A DNA stretch of 64,000 nt, taken from contig BGZK01000075.1 in the NCBI GenBank assembly GCA_005406025.1, forward strand, positions 372,001 to 436,000. The letters are read 5' to 3'. This DNA is from Eumeta japonica (Eukaryota; Arthropoda; Insecta; Lepidoptera; Psychidae). Numbering within the stretch: position 1 is the first letter of the stretch; each line of letters starts with the position of its first letter. The notes beneath the pieces are model-generated. The model searched no databases. It worked only from the letters and a program-made list of their open reading frames with translations, and was not told the origin of the DNA. Below are positions 12,353-22,500 of this stretch, in pieces. The translations under genes and the position numbers were made by a program.

Positions 12353-12418
12353 GCTAATTTTTGTTCTTTATGGTAGTCTAATACCCCTATTATACTACCA
12401 TAAAGAACAAAAATTAGC
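12353..12418. repeat. Perfect 25-bp inverted repeat (hairpin)
   Basis: Arms 12353-12377 and 12394-12418 are exact reverse complements, beginning GCTAATTTTTGTTC, with a 16-base loop. Twenty-five matching pairs in unselected DNA is far beyond chance. Confidence 0.9.
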
Positions 12419-12503
12419 CAGTGCCGCCCTAGCTTTGATCAGGGTAGAGAAAGATTCTTTTTCAGCGCTCTCAAATCAGTGCTCTAATTTTCCAGAAATT
12501 CTA

Positions 12504-12536
12504 ATTCGGCTTCATGATAAATAAATGAAGCCGAAT
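12504..12536. repeat. Perfect 12-bp hairpin
   Basis: Arms ATTCGGCTTCAT (12504-12515) and ATGAAGCCGAAT (12525-12536) with a 9-base loop. It lies 86 bases after the 25-bp hairpin. Confidence 0.8.
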
Positions 12537-12699
12537 GATCGTAAAAATGATTGTAAATTTTTAAAAATAAGTTTTTATTGCAAACATCAACGTATATTAA
12601 GCTTGAGTTAAGTATCGTAACAATGTTATATGTCTTTCCGAAGGCAACATCAAAATTTAATTGTTCGCTGAAAATTGTCTTTTACATTTTGTTTTTTAG

Positions 12700-12965
12700 C
12701 GCCCCTAGTTACATGGCGCCTGAAGCAACCGCTTCACTCGTTCTACCCCTAGGCCGGCGTTGAGAGGTACCCATGGAAATCCTCGAAACTATTTTCGAAC
12801 AATATATTTTAATTGCTTCAGGCTTCAACTTTAGAAGCTTCGACCTTAAGGCTACCTCGCAGGCCTAGTGAAGCTCGGGGGCTGTTGTCTAACGCCGTCC
12901 TCGACGCAGTAACCGCGCCCGCGACCGTCCATTTAACGTGTTCTCGGAGCGTGAAGTACAATTTG
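12700..12965 (-). mobile_element. SINE core remnant (minus strand)
   Basis: Read on the minus strand from about 12960, it gives CTCCGAGAACACGTTAAATG, then GACGGTCGCGG and GGCGTTAGACAACAGCC, matching the core of the SINE at 24.6 kb and the minus-strand copy at 54.3 kb. The 12705-12770 part is a weaker, related G+C-rich piece. Frames at 12578-12763 and 12813-13031 follow the repeat and are not genes. Confidence 0.5.
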
Positions 12966-13031
12966 ACTTACAGACTAATCGGTCAATTTTACCTTGTTGG
13001 GAAGTGTATTTATTTTATGGAACTGTACTAA

Positions 13032-13675
13032 GCGCACTTGCTGATACTTTCTCCGAAGAAAATATTTAAAAACATAAAACATAAAACAGAAAAATGTTTG
13101 TTCGTCCAACGATTTGATATAAATTAAAGAATTTTCATTGATTAGAAACTGAAGATAAAAATCATGCTCTTCGGTAAAAATAATTAAATATAACGTAATG
13201 TCGAAAATATTTACTTTTTTTTAAAAACGCCATTTTATATTTATAAAACGCTATATTTTTTTCTATTGTAGAAAAGTTATGCCATCGAAAATTCTTCCTT
13301 CAAAATAACGAATCATACTATCACAAGTGCGTTACATTATATTTCAAATAAACATAAGAAACATAAATTTCTTACTTACTTTAAAAACAAACTATAGCGT
13401 AAAATGTGTATATATTAATTTTATATAGTATTTACGATTGGATTTTGTAGTTGCTACGAAGCTCAAAACTTTGATATGGAAGTAGACGCTGGACAGCAAT
13501 TTAAGCATTCATTAATTAAGCATGCAAATTGAGCATTTACGAATGGGCATGAATTAAGAAAAAATTTAGCAATATTATATTTGAAAAGTCATATTAAATT
13601 ACACTGAATATTTACTCGGTTCAATGTTAAGCTTTTATGAATAATTAGATAGTCTCATATCAAAGACGCAAACAG
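13032..13675. other. A+T-rich stretch without a gene
   Basis: Low-complexity A+T DNA; nothing supported. Confidence 0.4.
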
Positions 13676-13945
13676 GTCAAGGGGGCGAAGTCGCACACGA
13701 AAACTATAGTCTTCGGCTACCTAGTTAATTACAAAAATCTGAGTGAAATACTCTCTCGGCCGATCACGCGCCGCCGCGCGTTACATATAATTATCTAATC
13801 TAAAACCTTTTAGCTGTAAACTTGTGACTGACTTCTGAGAAGTATCTGAAGGGACCGTGGGATCGCGGGCTATCGGTGCCCTAATAACGGCTTAATTACT
13901 ATACACCGCATCGCACGAGTGCATTAACTAAAGGTCACTACACAC
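13676..13945. other. G+C-rich island, possible regulatory DNA
   Basis: Contains GATCACGCGCCGCCGCGCG, two TTAATTAC-type homeodomain cores (about 13724 and 13892) and an AGGTCAC half-site (about 13932). No coding frame. Inferred conserved non-coding DNA. Confidence 0.3.
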
Positions 13946-14101
13946 CGACCGAAAATTACACGTTATGTAAGTCTTCGTTCTGACCGAATTCTGTTTTGCA
14001 AAATTGATTTATCAAAACGCATTTTAATTCACGCAATAAACGCAAACAGATTTTTTTTATATATCATCACTATGAAGTCTTTAGACAGGTCTTGTTTTTT
14101 C

Positions 14102-14445
14102 AGGGTGAATTTTTCTGGAATCATATAACTGTTTTGACGCGCCTTTACATGGGTACTTTTGATGTTTTGCAAACGAGCAAATGGAGTGTTTTTCTCTCGC
14201 CTAACCTCCTTTACGTAGAGAAGCGGTCAATGGAAAATCTCATGTCAATTTTGAGATTCAGAAAATATATTATTATAAAATTTTGTTCTATTATATCTAT
14301 AACGAACATGTTTGACATTATGAACTTGTTGCCGAACATGTTAAAAAGTACGGATAAAACATTACGTGAGAGGGGCGTACCCATCCACATCTTACCAAAT
14401 CCAACCATGAGGGTTTTGAATTTTTTAAAAAATCACCTCACATAG
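14102..14445 (+). other. Unrecognised open frame behind a splice-acceptor-like site
   Basis: A strong acceptor-like GTCTTGTTTTTTCAG ends at 14102 and is followed by about 114 open codons to a TAG at 14443-14445. The product is rich in Leu, Ile, Asn and Phe. A basic and polar C-terminal part includes STDKTLRERGVPIH; no family is recognised. In DNA this A+T-rich, one or two frames of this length are expected by chance in 64 kb, so this is a weak candidate. Confidence 0.15.
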
Positions 14446-14529
14446 TTAACGAACGTCCTTTAAATATAGTTAAAAAGTAGTATGTGGTAATAATATCTTC
14501 GAATATACACACAGCGCCATCTGGTCCCA

Positions 14530-14735
14530 AACTTAGCAACGAGGCTTGTACTATTGGTATCAGAGAGTTAGTACACAGAAACACTTTGATTCAAGACGAA
14601 CACTTATTTTTAATTGTTTTTAATCAAATAAATAAATGTGTGTCATGTGTGGGAATCAAACCGCCTGCAGCGTAGCATGCAGGATCAATACCGACTGCAG
14701 AGATTGGGCAGGCCCATTTTGAATGTTTCATATCA
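14530..14735 (-). mobile_element. tRNA-derived SINE of a second family (minus strand)
   Basis: On the plus strand it reads GTGTGGGAATCAAACCGCC at about 14647-14665, the reverse complement of a tRNA B box (GGTTTGATTCCC). It is followed by CAGGATCAATACCGACTGCAG, and preceded by GGCTTGTACTATTGGTATCA at about 14542. This order matches a common lepidopteran SINE that I know. Degraded and non-coding. Confidence 0.5.
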
Positions 14736-14739
14736 GAAT

Positions 14740-15285
14740 AATAGCGATGACTTAGTTAAGATTGATTATTGCAACATGCATCAAAATGAAAAGATATTTT
14801 ATCAGTATCCCAGGTACTCACACATCTTTTAACAGGTATACGTATTTTTTTTATTTGATATGAAAATCTAGTAAAGCTAATGTGATAATCATAATGAAGC
14901 CAAAAAAAGCTAAACTTATTTCGTCAAGGTATCATAAGTGTAAAAAGATTTTTATAATTTGATTACATAAAAACCTTTAATAAATCTATTCTTCGAAATG
15001 GTTTTTAATTAAAAGCTGTTGTAAATATGCGTCAATCCCAATTGTTTGTATCGATTATTGATTTAATTTTCCATTTACTTTTAATCGTATCCCGTATAGT
15101 ATTGAATAAATAGTGAGAATGAGTATGTTGACGGTAACTTTTATTAAATGTTATTTTATTTTTCGACATAGCATAATATAAATATAGCGACTAAGCTTAA
15201 AATTCCTTTCTAAAAAAAACTCTTCATCCTAAGAACATAAAAATTTCTGTACAACAGAGACTATTGCTTCATCATTTTTAAATTT
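14740..15285. other. A+T-rich stretch without a gene
   Basis: Nothing supported; it separates a SINE from the truncated mariner. Confidence 0.35.
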
Positions 15286-15289
15286 TTGT

Positions 15290-16344
15290 CCTTTCGGGTA
15301 CTCCTTCAATCATAGAAAAATCGCTATGGGAAGGGTAGGGTACTTCAAAGTCATCAATCACCTTAAATTGCAGTCATAGCAACTGCGGAACTATGAGCCG
15401 CCAGTGAGGCGTTATCTTGATGGAAAAAAACAATTTTTGCTTTTGTTTGCCTCACTGTTTCTTCCGAATTTCGATATGTAATTTTTTATTTGTTCTGCAT
15501 ACAAAGTCCTCTTAACACTAGTTCCTTGGTCGAGATATTACGTCATCACCATCACTTTACTATCCCAAAAGAGCAAACTCATGACCTTTTCGGCAAAACG
15601 ACTCGCCTTAAATTTCTTAGCAGTTGGAAAAGATGGTCTTTTCCAAGACATAGACTAAAATTTTTGTTTCTGGACAATATTGGCGAAGCCATAGTTCATC
15701 TATGGTTGAAAATCGAGCCAAAAAACTATAGAGATTTTGTTGTAGCAGTTCCAAAGAACCTCGAGAAATGTTTTTGTACATCGGTAAGTATTCTGGAGCC
15801 CGGCATGCGGATGCTTTTTTCATCCCCAAATGTTGGTTTAAAATGCTATGCACGCTACCAGTCGACATCTTTGTTTCTTCGGCTATAAAACTTAGTATGA
15901 CACGACGATCTGCTAGTACATTTTTTTTTCACCTTTTTTTTTTTGCCATTTCTTCGGTCACTACCGTTATTAGGCGACCCGAACAAAGGTCTTCTTTGGT
16001 AAATGATTTTCCACTTTCAAATTCAGCACACCAACGAGCAACTGTAGAGTACGATAGAGTGTTGGCTCTTTAAGTATCCTGTATGTCTTGATTAACTTGT
16101 TCTATAGTAACATTTTTCTAGCATAGGTACTTAAAAACCGTACCGTATACAGAACATTTTTTCCATTCAACATGTTACGAGAGACTGTAAAAAAAACTTT
16201 CATTTATAGAAAATAATATTCAAATTATTTCTTTTTTTTAGTCTAATTAATATTCCAGCTTTACCAGTCAGTATTTACCTACTTTTTTTGATTCCAGAGT
16301 TTGTAAGTTTGTGTTTGTTCTCCCTTTATAGTGAACGCCCCTCG
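15290..16344 (-). mobile_element. Truncated mariner element (family 3, minus strand)
   Basis: The 5' end on the minus strand starts CGAGGGGCGTTCACTATAAA at 16344, next to a TA at 16345-16346; this is a terminus known from several mariners. No matching end exists near 15.2 kb, so the 3' end is lost or too decayed. The left border is approximate. Confidence 0.75.
15360..16075 (-). pseudogene. Mariner transposase pseudogene (minus strand)
   Basis: On the minus strand, TLSYSTVARWCAEFESGKSF at about 16050-15990 is the helix-turn-helix end. MSTGSVHSILNQHLGMKK follows at 15868-15815. A later block, FSTIDELWLRQYCPETK, keeps the first catalytic Asp. After frame breaks, FFHQDNAS near 15410 keeps the second. 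The third lies beyond a stop and is not recognisable. Several frameshifts and a lysine-coding A-run near 15935 separate the blocks. It differs in sequence from the other five mariner relics here. Confidence 0.85.
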
Positions 16345-16349
16345 TACAT

Positions 16350-17820
16350 ATTAAATATAACAATTTTAAATCTGGTACTTGATTACCAAAAAAAAAAAGA
16401 CTTGTATTTTTGAAACTAATGAAAGTTCGATAACATAACGGTGGCTGTCAAGAAACAATACAAGTTAAGTGGTGCGCGGTGGTTTTAATTACAGGCAACT
16501 GGTGGTTTTATAAAGTGAAGGCATCTGATATGAGAATAATGGTAAGAAATTTGGGTTAGGACAATGTTGAGGTTATATCGGAAAGAAACATAACTCAAGG
16601 AAAGTTTTTAAGCAAAAAAAACCGCTTAAGTTTCAGATATTACTTTGCTAAATAAGATACGTGATTGAGAACGAAGAACGAAGAGAAAAAAGAAATAGTG
16701 ATATTTTATGTGATGAAATTTTTAGTATAATGAAACTAGGCCAATATTGGTACATATATTTTCTTTTTTATATACTTAATACAATATGAAATTTAAATTA
16801 ATGAAATTACGGCTATAGAAAAAAAATAAAATAAAAACTTTTGTAGTACTAAATGTGTATCGCTGGATTCGTAAGCATAGCATGCATTCTAAATTATTAT
16901 TGTACTCAAGTTTACGTGTAACATTCTAGATTTATTGTTTAGTTAGTTCTTAAATAAAGCATGTAAAATATTTCAGTTTTAGACCAGCACAATCATTATC
17001 ATTACAATGAGAAAATGAAATATCCCTGATATTAAAAAGCAAAGTTTTTTATTTATATTATAATTTTCATTTATATTATTAACTGTATGCGATTAAATAG
17101 TAACTGTTATCTATTGTCCTCAGTCCAACTAGTTGCGGTGTATTGTGCTTATTATTTATTGCTTGGTTATTCAAATAGATTCACAGCTATAGGAATTGAA
17201 ACTGCAACAATATGTGGTGTGTGGTTTCATAATTTTTGAGGTTATTTTCTACAAATATATTTTCTTTTTTATTGCGTTAATGTTGCTGTTATAAATCCAC
17301 GACTGGACCCGTATAGACTATATAATTACTAAACAATATGATGCTGTTACAGACTACACTTATAAACAAAATAATAAAAGAACAGAATAACTTTTCTGTC
17401 ATATAAATAACAGAATGGGATTACGCTTGTTTATTTCGTAATAATCGTAGTTGCTTATAGTATTTATGAATTTTTATTGCTGCCAATATTCTAAAAATGG
17501 ATGTTTTTTGTTTACATCGAAGGCATGTTTAAGACCATTTTTACAATTAAGGATATTATATATTTATGATCTTGTTTATGATTTTATTATTGAAGTCTAG
17601 AATCTCTTGGGTCTCAATGCATTAACAACCTATGTGTGATCAGTGGAAAGTGTTCTTATAGTTAAGCAGTGTATTTTCGAGTAACAGTCTGAGTCAGACA
17701 GTCTGAGAAAATACACCTTTTGTTTGTTTCAAGTGTTTACTTTATTCTTCTATAAACCTCAAATCCAGACAGTGATATAAAAACAAAAAAAAATATTTTG
17801 AAGCTCTAAATTGATATTCA
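16350..17820. other. A+T-rich stretch without a gene
   Basis: A hairpin with 10-bp arms GTGTATTTTC/GAAAATACAC spans 17669-17716 and encloses a repeated CAGTCTGAG. No genes or known repeats. Confidence 0.4.
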
Positions 17821-17821
17821 G

Positions 17822-18150
17822 GTAATAATGGCTTAATGATCAAGAGCATTGTCTTCGAACAAAAAGATACCGGGTTCGAATTATATAATGATCACCTTTT
17901 TGAGTAAAGTCAAATTAAATCACTCCCTCTATGTTTTGCAAGGACACGATAATCCGTCGGATCAACGTGTTCTTTGATTTGCTTTGATTGAACGATTGCT
18001 GCACGTTGTCATCTTATCTGTGAGAACGACCGTCAGCAACCTCCAATCCCTACTAGAGTGGAGGGCTTAAGTGCCAAGCCCTTCGATGTGAAATGAAAAG
18101 CTAATGGGCGGTATTTGAGCTTCAGAAGTGGGGACAAAGAAACGTGATAC
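17822..18150 (+). mobile_element. tRNA-derived SINE (plus strand)
   Basis: A-box-like TGGCTTAATGATCAAGAGC at 17829-17847 and B-box ACCGGGTTCGAATT at 17869-17882 form a tRNA-like head. The body has GGACACGATAATCCGTCGG, GTTGTCATCTTATCTGTGAG, an ACGACCGTCAGCAACC stretch, and GTGGAGGGCTTAAGTGCC, shared with the other SINE copies. It ends near a short A-rich stretch. Non-coding. Confidence 0.65.
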
Positions 18151-19500
18151 AACAACAATAAAAATTGGTAACTTACCAAACAGTACATATTATATTTTGA
18201 GAGCGTTCAGGGATCATCATTAATAAACTCACTTGGAAACTTCATAGTTATTAACTGTTTTATTTTACCCTCATATCATCACACTACCTATATAATGACT
18301 TTTTATACAGCTGTCTCGAAGTTTCCCTTCCAGCCTGTCTTATTATCTTTCAATTTTTTTTTACACCTCCTAAACAATCATTTTCCAAAATACTCAAAAC
18401 GATTCATCGCTTAGTTAACCACCAGGTCCAATACATGTATAACACTTTCTTTTTTTATAAATAATCATGGATTTATAAGTTTTTTATATTTGTATTTACT
18501 TTGTTTTAAGCATTAATAATATAATTTAATATCCACCTATCTATCAGTTGGACCATCACACAAAAACGGTTACCGATTTACCATCGTAATATATTCTGTA
18601 CGTTGCCTCTCACGTTATACTAATTCAATGGTGGCTTTATTACTAACTTTTATTTAAAAACTTCACGTCAATGGTACTGTGTTATATTCGTCTCGCCAAA
18701 GCGGCCTGGAAAACAAAATGGACTATGAGACTTGTATATTTCATTAAAACCCTTGCTTTTTCATAAAAAAATCGGTATCTTTCAATGATTGAGTGGCTGC
18801 GAGATAGTGGCGTCCGTCATTTCAAGCGTGTACTCGGCCATCACTGCTCGCGTACTGTCTTCGCTTCTTATTTTTTCAGTGTCTGAAACTATAAGTACCT
18901 AATATGATAAATCGATCCAAATTGTAAATTAGGCTGTACATTCCCCAATTCAGTCTAAACTGTTTGATAAACAGTACGAACAAGCCTTCGCATAACTCCA
19001 AGAGATTCATTGCCTCTTCTCACAAATTGAATCCTATTTTCCATACGTCGCCATGAAACATTTTAAAGAATGACGGAAAATTTCTAATTTAAATTAAAAT
19101 TTTAGATATTTTTATTTCTTCTCCACATATGTAATCTTAGATGCTGAGCTCGACGTCTGTCTGTATACTGCCCACAGATGTGTTTCCAATTTGTATTATG
19201 AAACAGAAATAAGATACGTTAGGATTGCACAATATTTAATAACACTGTCGGTACAACATTTCACCTATTCTCATCGGATTGGGAACAACGTAATAATAGC
19301 AAAGATTTTAATGTTTTTTAGATATTATGTATAAAGCTTTTAATTCTAAAATTTTAAGACAAATACGACGCCCACACGAGTTTTCGCGCTTTGCACACAT
19401 GCAGCTCAAAAACTAATGTCTGTGCCAAAATTAACGCCAGGGCAAAGCTGTTATTGATAGTCAGCTAAGGTGCTGTATGTCTTTTGCATTTTGTAAATTA
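18151..19500. other. Intergenic stretch, LINE-like and G+C scraps
   Basis: 18290-18430 resembles the 'TTTCACCCTCTAA...' tails of the element at 20.1-20.7 kb. A G+C patch at 18790-18860 is followed by an acceptor-like TTCTTATTTTTTCAG. No gene can be supported. Confidence 0.3.
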
Positions 19501-19504
19501 CTAG

Positions 19505-19585
19505 AATTATCTCGCGGCTCCGCCCGCGTAGAAGTAAAACTCCTTCATATCGTATAGCGCCGCCCTATTATAAAATTAAAAACCC
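19505..19585 (+). repeat. Retroposon head fragment (CGCCCGCG motif)
   Basis: CTCGCGGCTCCGCCCGCGTAG is the end motif seen on many lepidopteran retroposons (from memory). Related motifs lie at 41.13 and 49.14 kb, each just before a hexamer satellite. Confidence 0.4.
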
Positions 19586-19589
19586 CATC

Positions 19590-19880
19590 GCTATTCTGTT
19601 CTCGATTTTAATTCCGATCCTGCTTTCGATTGCGATGATTGCGATCGTAGTCACGGTTTTGATTCCGACTCTGGTCTTGATCTAAGCAGATTTCAATTCT
19701 AATCTCAATCTCGGTCCCGCAATACCACTTTTCATTCCGATTCCAGTCTCACTTTTGATTCTAACTTTGATTTCACAACCGATTTTAACTTTGGTTTTAT
19801 TCGCGATTTCGATCGCGGTCCCGATGATTTTATTTCTCATTCTGTGTGCAATTTCGATTCTGCTACCAGCCACGGTTATG
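19590..19880 (-). repeat. Hexamer satellite, pyrimidine strand (copy 3)
   Basis: About 290 bases of six-base units in the pattern purine, four pyrimidines, purine: ATTCCG, ATTCCA, GTCTCA, ATTCTA, ACTTTG, ATTTCG, GTCCCG and so on. Bases vary but the period of six and the purine/pyrimidine order persist. The 72-codon minus frame 19682-19900 simply reflects the lack of stops in this pattern. Confidence 0.75.
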
Positions 19881-20079
19881 ATTTGGACGAAATGTAGCAA
19901 CTGCTATTAGTATCACAATAGAATTAAGGCTATAACTTTCATAAAAGTAGCTGTCTCTAACAGCTATTTCTATGAATGAAAGAATTTTTAGGATCCTTAG
20001 TCCTAAAAATATGAAGATGAAGCCAAGTTTTTTTTGGAAAGCTTTTTCGTTCGCGCATACAACATTTAGTTAGTTTCAT

Positions 20080-20705
20080 AATAATCGTATAAATGGTTTA
20101 ATCACGAAAAAAGAGCGGATAAAATGTACATAGCGGTTTTAATTTACCACAAAACACTTCATCCTTTTTTTTCACCCTCTAAAAGTTAATTTTCTAAAAA
20201 TTATACAAATTTTTCAATAGTAAAAGCAGTTAATATATATTTTATTGTCAATATCTTCAGCGGTTTCGTTGTTTTGTATAAAAGATTCAATCTGTGTATC
20301 ATCTTTTTTGTGTTACTTTTAAGAATGATTCTTGCCATTAGGTTTTATTAGTAATAATTAACTAAAATATATAGGTTTCGACATAAATATCTTCAGCGGT
20401 TTGATTTTCCAAACAAAACTTCAGCCTCTATTTTTTCCCCTTCAGAGTTAAATTAAGAAAGAAATCGATATACGTACTTCTTTATGTCTGAAGTAACTAA
20501 AATGTTAAGTTTGACATCTGTTGCTTCGGTTTTCCAGGTTCCATTTTCCATAAAATAATATTTCACCCTCTTAAGGGTCAAATTTCTAAAAGTCTTAGTT
20601 CTCACTTACATTAATAACAGAAATCACTCTTCAAAATTTCAAGTCGCTAAACGTAGTAGTTTGGGCTTTGCGTCAATATGTCGGTCAATCAGTTTACTCT
20701 TTTAT
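20080..20705 (+). repeat. Retroposon 3'-type remnant with three tail units
   Basis: Three related units carry a 'TTTTACC/TTCCA ... TTTTTTCACCCTCT-AAGGGTTAA-TTTCTAAAA' phrase at about 20140, 20405 and 20535. They end with CAAGTCGCTAAACGTAGTAG and GTCAATATGTCGGTCAATCAG near 20640-20690, typical of lepidopteran LINE tails (from memory). No coding part remains. Confidence 0.45.
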
Positions 20706-20734
20706 AAAGATTTTACTTATTTAATTAGTAATAA

Positions 20735-21745
20735 GTTGCATTAAGATCTTTTTGGTTGTGCTGTATGTATTTGGTTAGATTTAATCCCATGAAATAGATA
20801 GGGAGAAAAATAAGAAGAAAAATTAAAAAAGAAAAGAAATAGAAATTTCTACTTAAGAAAAACAATAGACAATTTTTTATTGTTTTTCTATCCATCAAAA
20901 TAAGAGTGAATTTAACGCAGAAATTCGATAAACATTGAAATTTTATTTCAAAAAAGGGAAAATGCGAGACAAACCGCAAAAAAACATTGTAATATTTATG
21001 GGTCTAACTCAATATCGGCAAGAGTAGCACAAAACTAGTTAAAATGTTTTCAGTCCAGTAATTTTAATATCAAAGATGACCCTCGCTCTGGTCGATCTGT
21101 TATAGACAAAGTTAATGCCATTTTGGAAAAAGTAGTGCAAGATGGCAAATTAGTTCTTAAGACATAGCTGAAGAGCTGGAAATTGACCACAAAACAGTTT
21201 TGACTCATTTGAAAAAAAGCTGCATATACAATAAAAGCTTCATTAGTGATTAAAAATGGATTAAATGCGACAACAATTGCAAAAAACATAATGGTGAGAA
21301 AGCGAGCAAGCTCTACAGACTATAGCGAAATCCCGATGAATTTGCAATAAGTTGCTATTTGTGTGGTGGGATTGGAAGGGCATTATTCATTAATAGCTTT
21401 TACCGCCGGGTAAAACTATCAATTCGGATCTCTACTGTCAACAGCTGATGAGAGTCAAGCAAGAAGTACAGAAAAAACGGCAGGAATTTATCGACAATAA
21501 GAGTGTGTGTTTTCACCATTATAACCCCAGAACACATGTATATTTAACCACTCAGCAAATATTGAGAAAGTTTGGTTGGAAAGTGTTATCGCATCCATTG
21601 CACTGTCAGATTTTCACGTGTTTCAATCTCTTCAGAATTCTTTAGGTTGTGTTAGGTTAAAACTATTTGTCGCAGTTTTTTCATCAAACTTTGATGCTAA
21701 ACAGAATTATACCAAAATTTTAACAAAATAAATCAAATATCAACG
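20735..21745 (+). mobile_element. Decayed mariner element (family 2, copy D)
   Basis: Shares its 5' leader, TTTGGTTGTGCTGTATGTAT near 20750, with the copy at 59.6 kb and its body with the copies at 30.5 and 59.6 kb. Ends are too decayed to fix the borders. The part encoding the region before the first catalytic block is deleted (around 21220). Confidence 0.8.
21040..21645 (+). pseudogene. Mariner transposase pseudogene (copy D)
   Basis: Blocks in order: FNIKDDPRSGRSVIDKV near 21062, D-stop-KWIKCDNN near 21250, VVGLEGHYS-type remains of the WWDWKGIIHY motif near 21370, then FHHYNPRTH near 21510. In that last block the second catalytic Asp is Tyr. A deletion removes most of the HPPYSPDLAPSD motif near 21600. 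Stops and frameshifts occur throughout. The protein cannot be active. Confidence 0.85.
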
Positions 21746-21927
21746 AAAAACATATAAAATTATCAAAAAGCACAAATTCAAGACCAGGTCTTTTCGATGA
21801 TATCAAATTTAACTATAAAAACCTATATTATTGTATAAATATCCTGGACACAAAATATTTCTTATTCCCTTAATTATATTTGTTTACGCCATTTTCCGCT
21901 TTTAATATTATAATTTGTCCCTTATAG

Positions 21928-22188
21928 GTTAAAGACAACTGGCAGAAGCGGAGGCGGAAGGGAGATGCGCAAGACGTCAGACTGAATCGTTTGCTGGCGG
22001 ATCGGAGATACTTCGCTCACGCGCAGATGAGTGAAAACGGAAAACGCAAGCCGATGCGGGTTAATATAGTTTTATGTAGAAAAACCATTCGTGGGAGTGA
22101 AATCTACACGATTACAAAAGGAAAACTACACGCAACATATACAACAGTGCCACTACACGATCGCGACTCGGAGCGCCTGGACATTTGA
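21928..22188 (+). CDS. Candidate terminal coding exon, unknown protein
   Basis: A 3' splice site, TTTGTCCCTTATAG, ends at 21927. The frame is open from the next base for 86 codons to TGA at 22186-22188, and the TAG in the acceptor is the stop just upstream, so the frame begins at the splice point. The predicted product is rich in Arg and Lys at its start (DNWQKRRRKGDAQD), followed by RLNRLLADRRYFAHAQ, and is hydrophilic. Codon use and base composition are less A+T-rich than the flanks. No family is recognised and no partner exon is seen. A frame this long is not rare by chance in such composition, so it stays a candidate. It could be an alternative C-terminal exon of a nuclear protein. Confidence 0.28.
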   Translation, partial: VKDNWQKRRRKGDAQDVRLNRLLADRRYFAHAQMSENGKRKPMRVNIVLCRKTIRGSEIYTITKGKLHATYTTVPLHDRDSERLDI

Positions 22189-22500
22189 GACGCAGCGTCG
22201 GCGAAATATAGGTGAGCCCCTAAACTGACTACTCTTCAGGCCTGTCTCGGCGCGTACAATATTGATAAGGAATTTCTAAGTTGAAAAGTAAATAAATGAA
22301 AGATAAAATAAGCTGTACATAATTAATTGTTTTATGAATCGCAAGTGATTGCTTTTAAGTTTTCAGTTTAAAATAATTATTATTATTACTGACGATTTTA
22401 ACAACACTTATGGCGCCTTCACCTTGTCATTTCACCATGGCGCGGCTGTCGGCGGAGTTTGCGACAAATGTGTTCTGTTTTGTGTGTCCGCTATCCCGCG
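22189..22500. other. Mixed stretch with G+C-rich islands
   Basis: A donor-like ATAG|GTGAGC lies at 22212. A second G+C-rich patch at 22400-22500 contains CCATGGCGCGGCTGTCGG. Possible regulatory DNA; no coding frame. Confidence 0.25.

Noticed and set aside
17829..17882. Functional tRNA gene from A and B boxes
   Set aside because: No cloverleaf can be drawn, spacing and stems fail, and the body matches other SINE copies.
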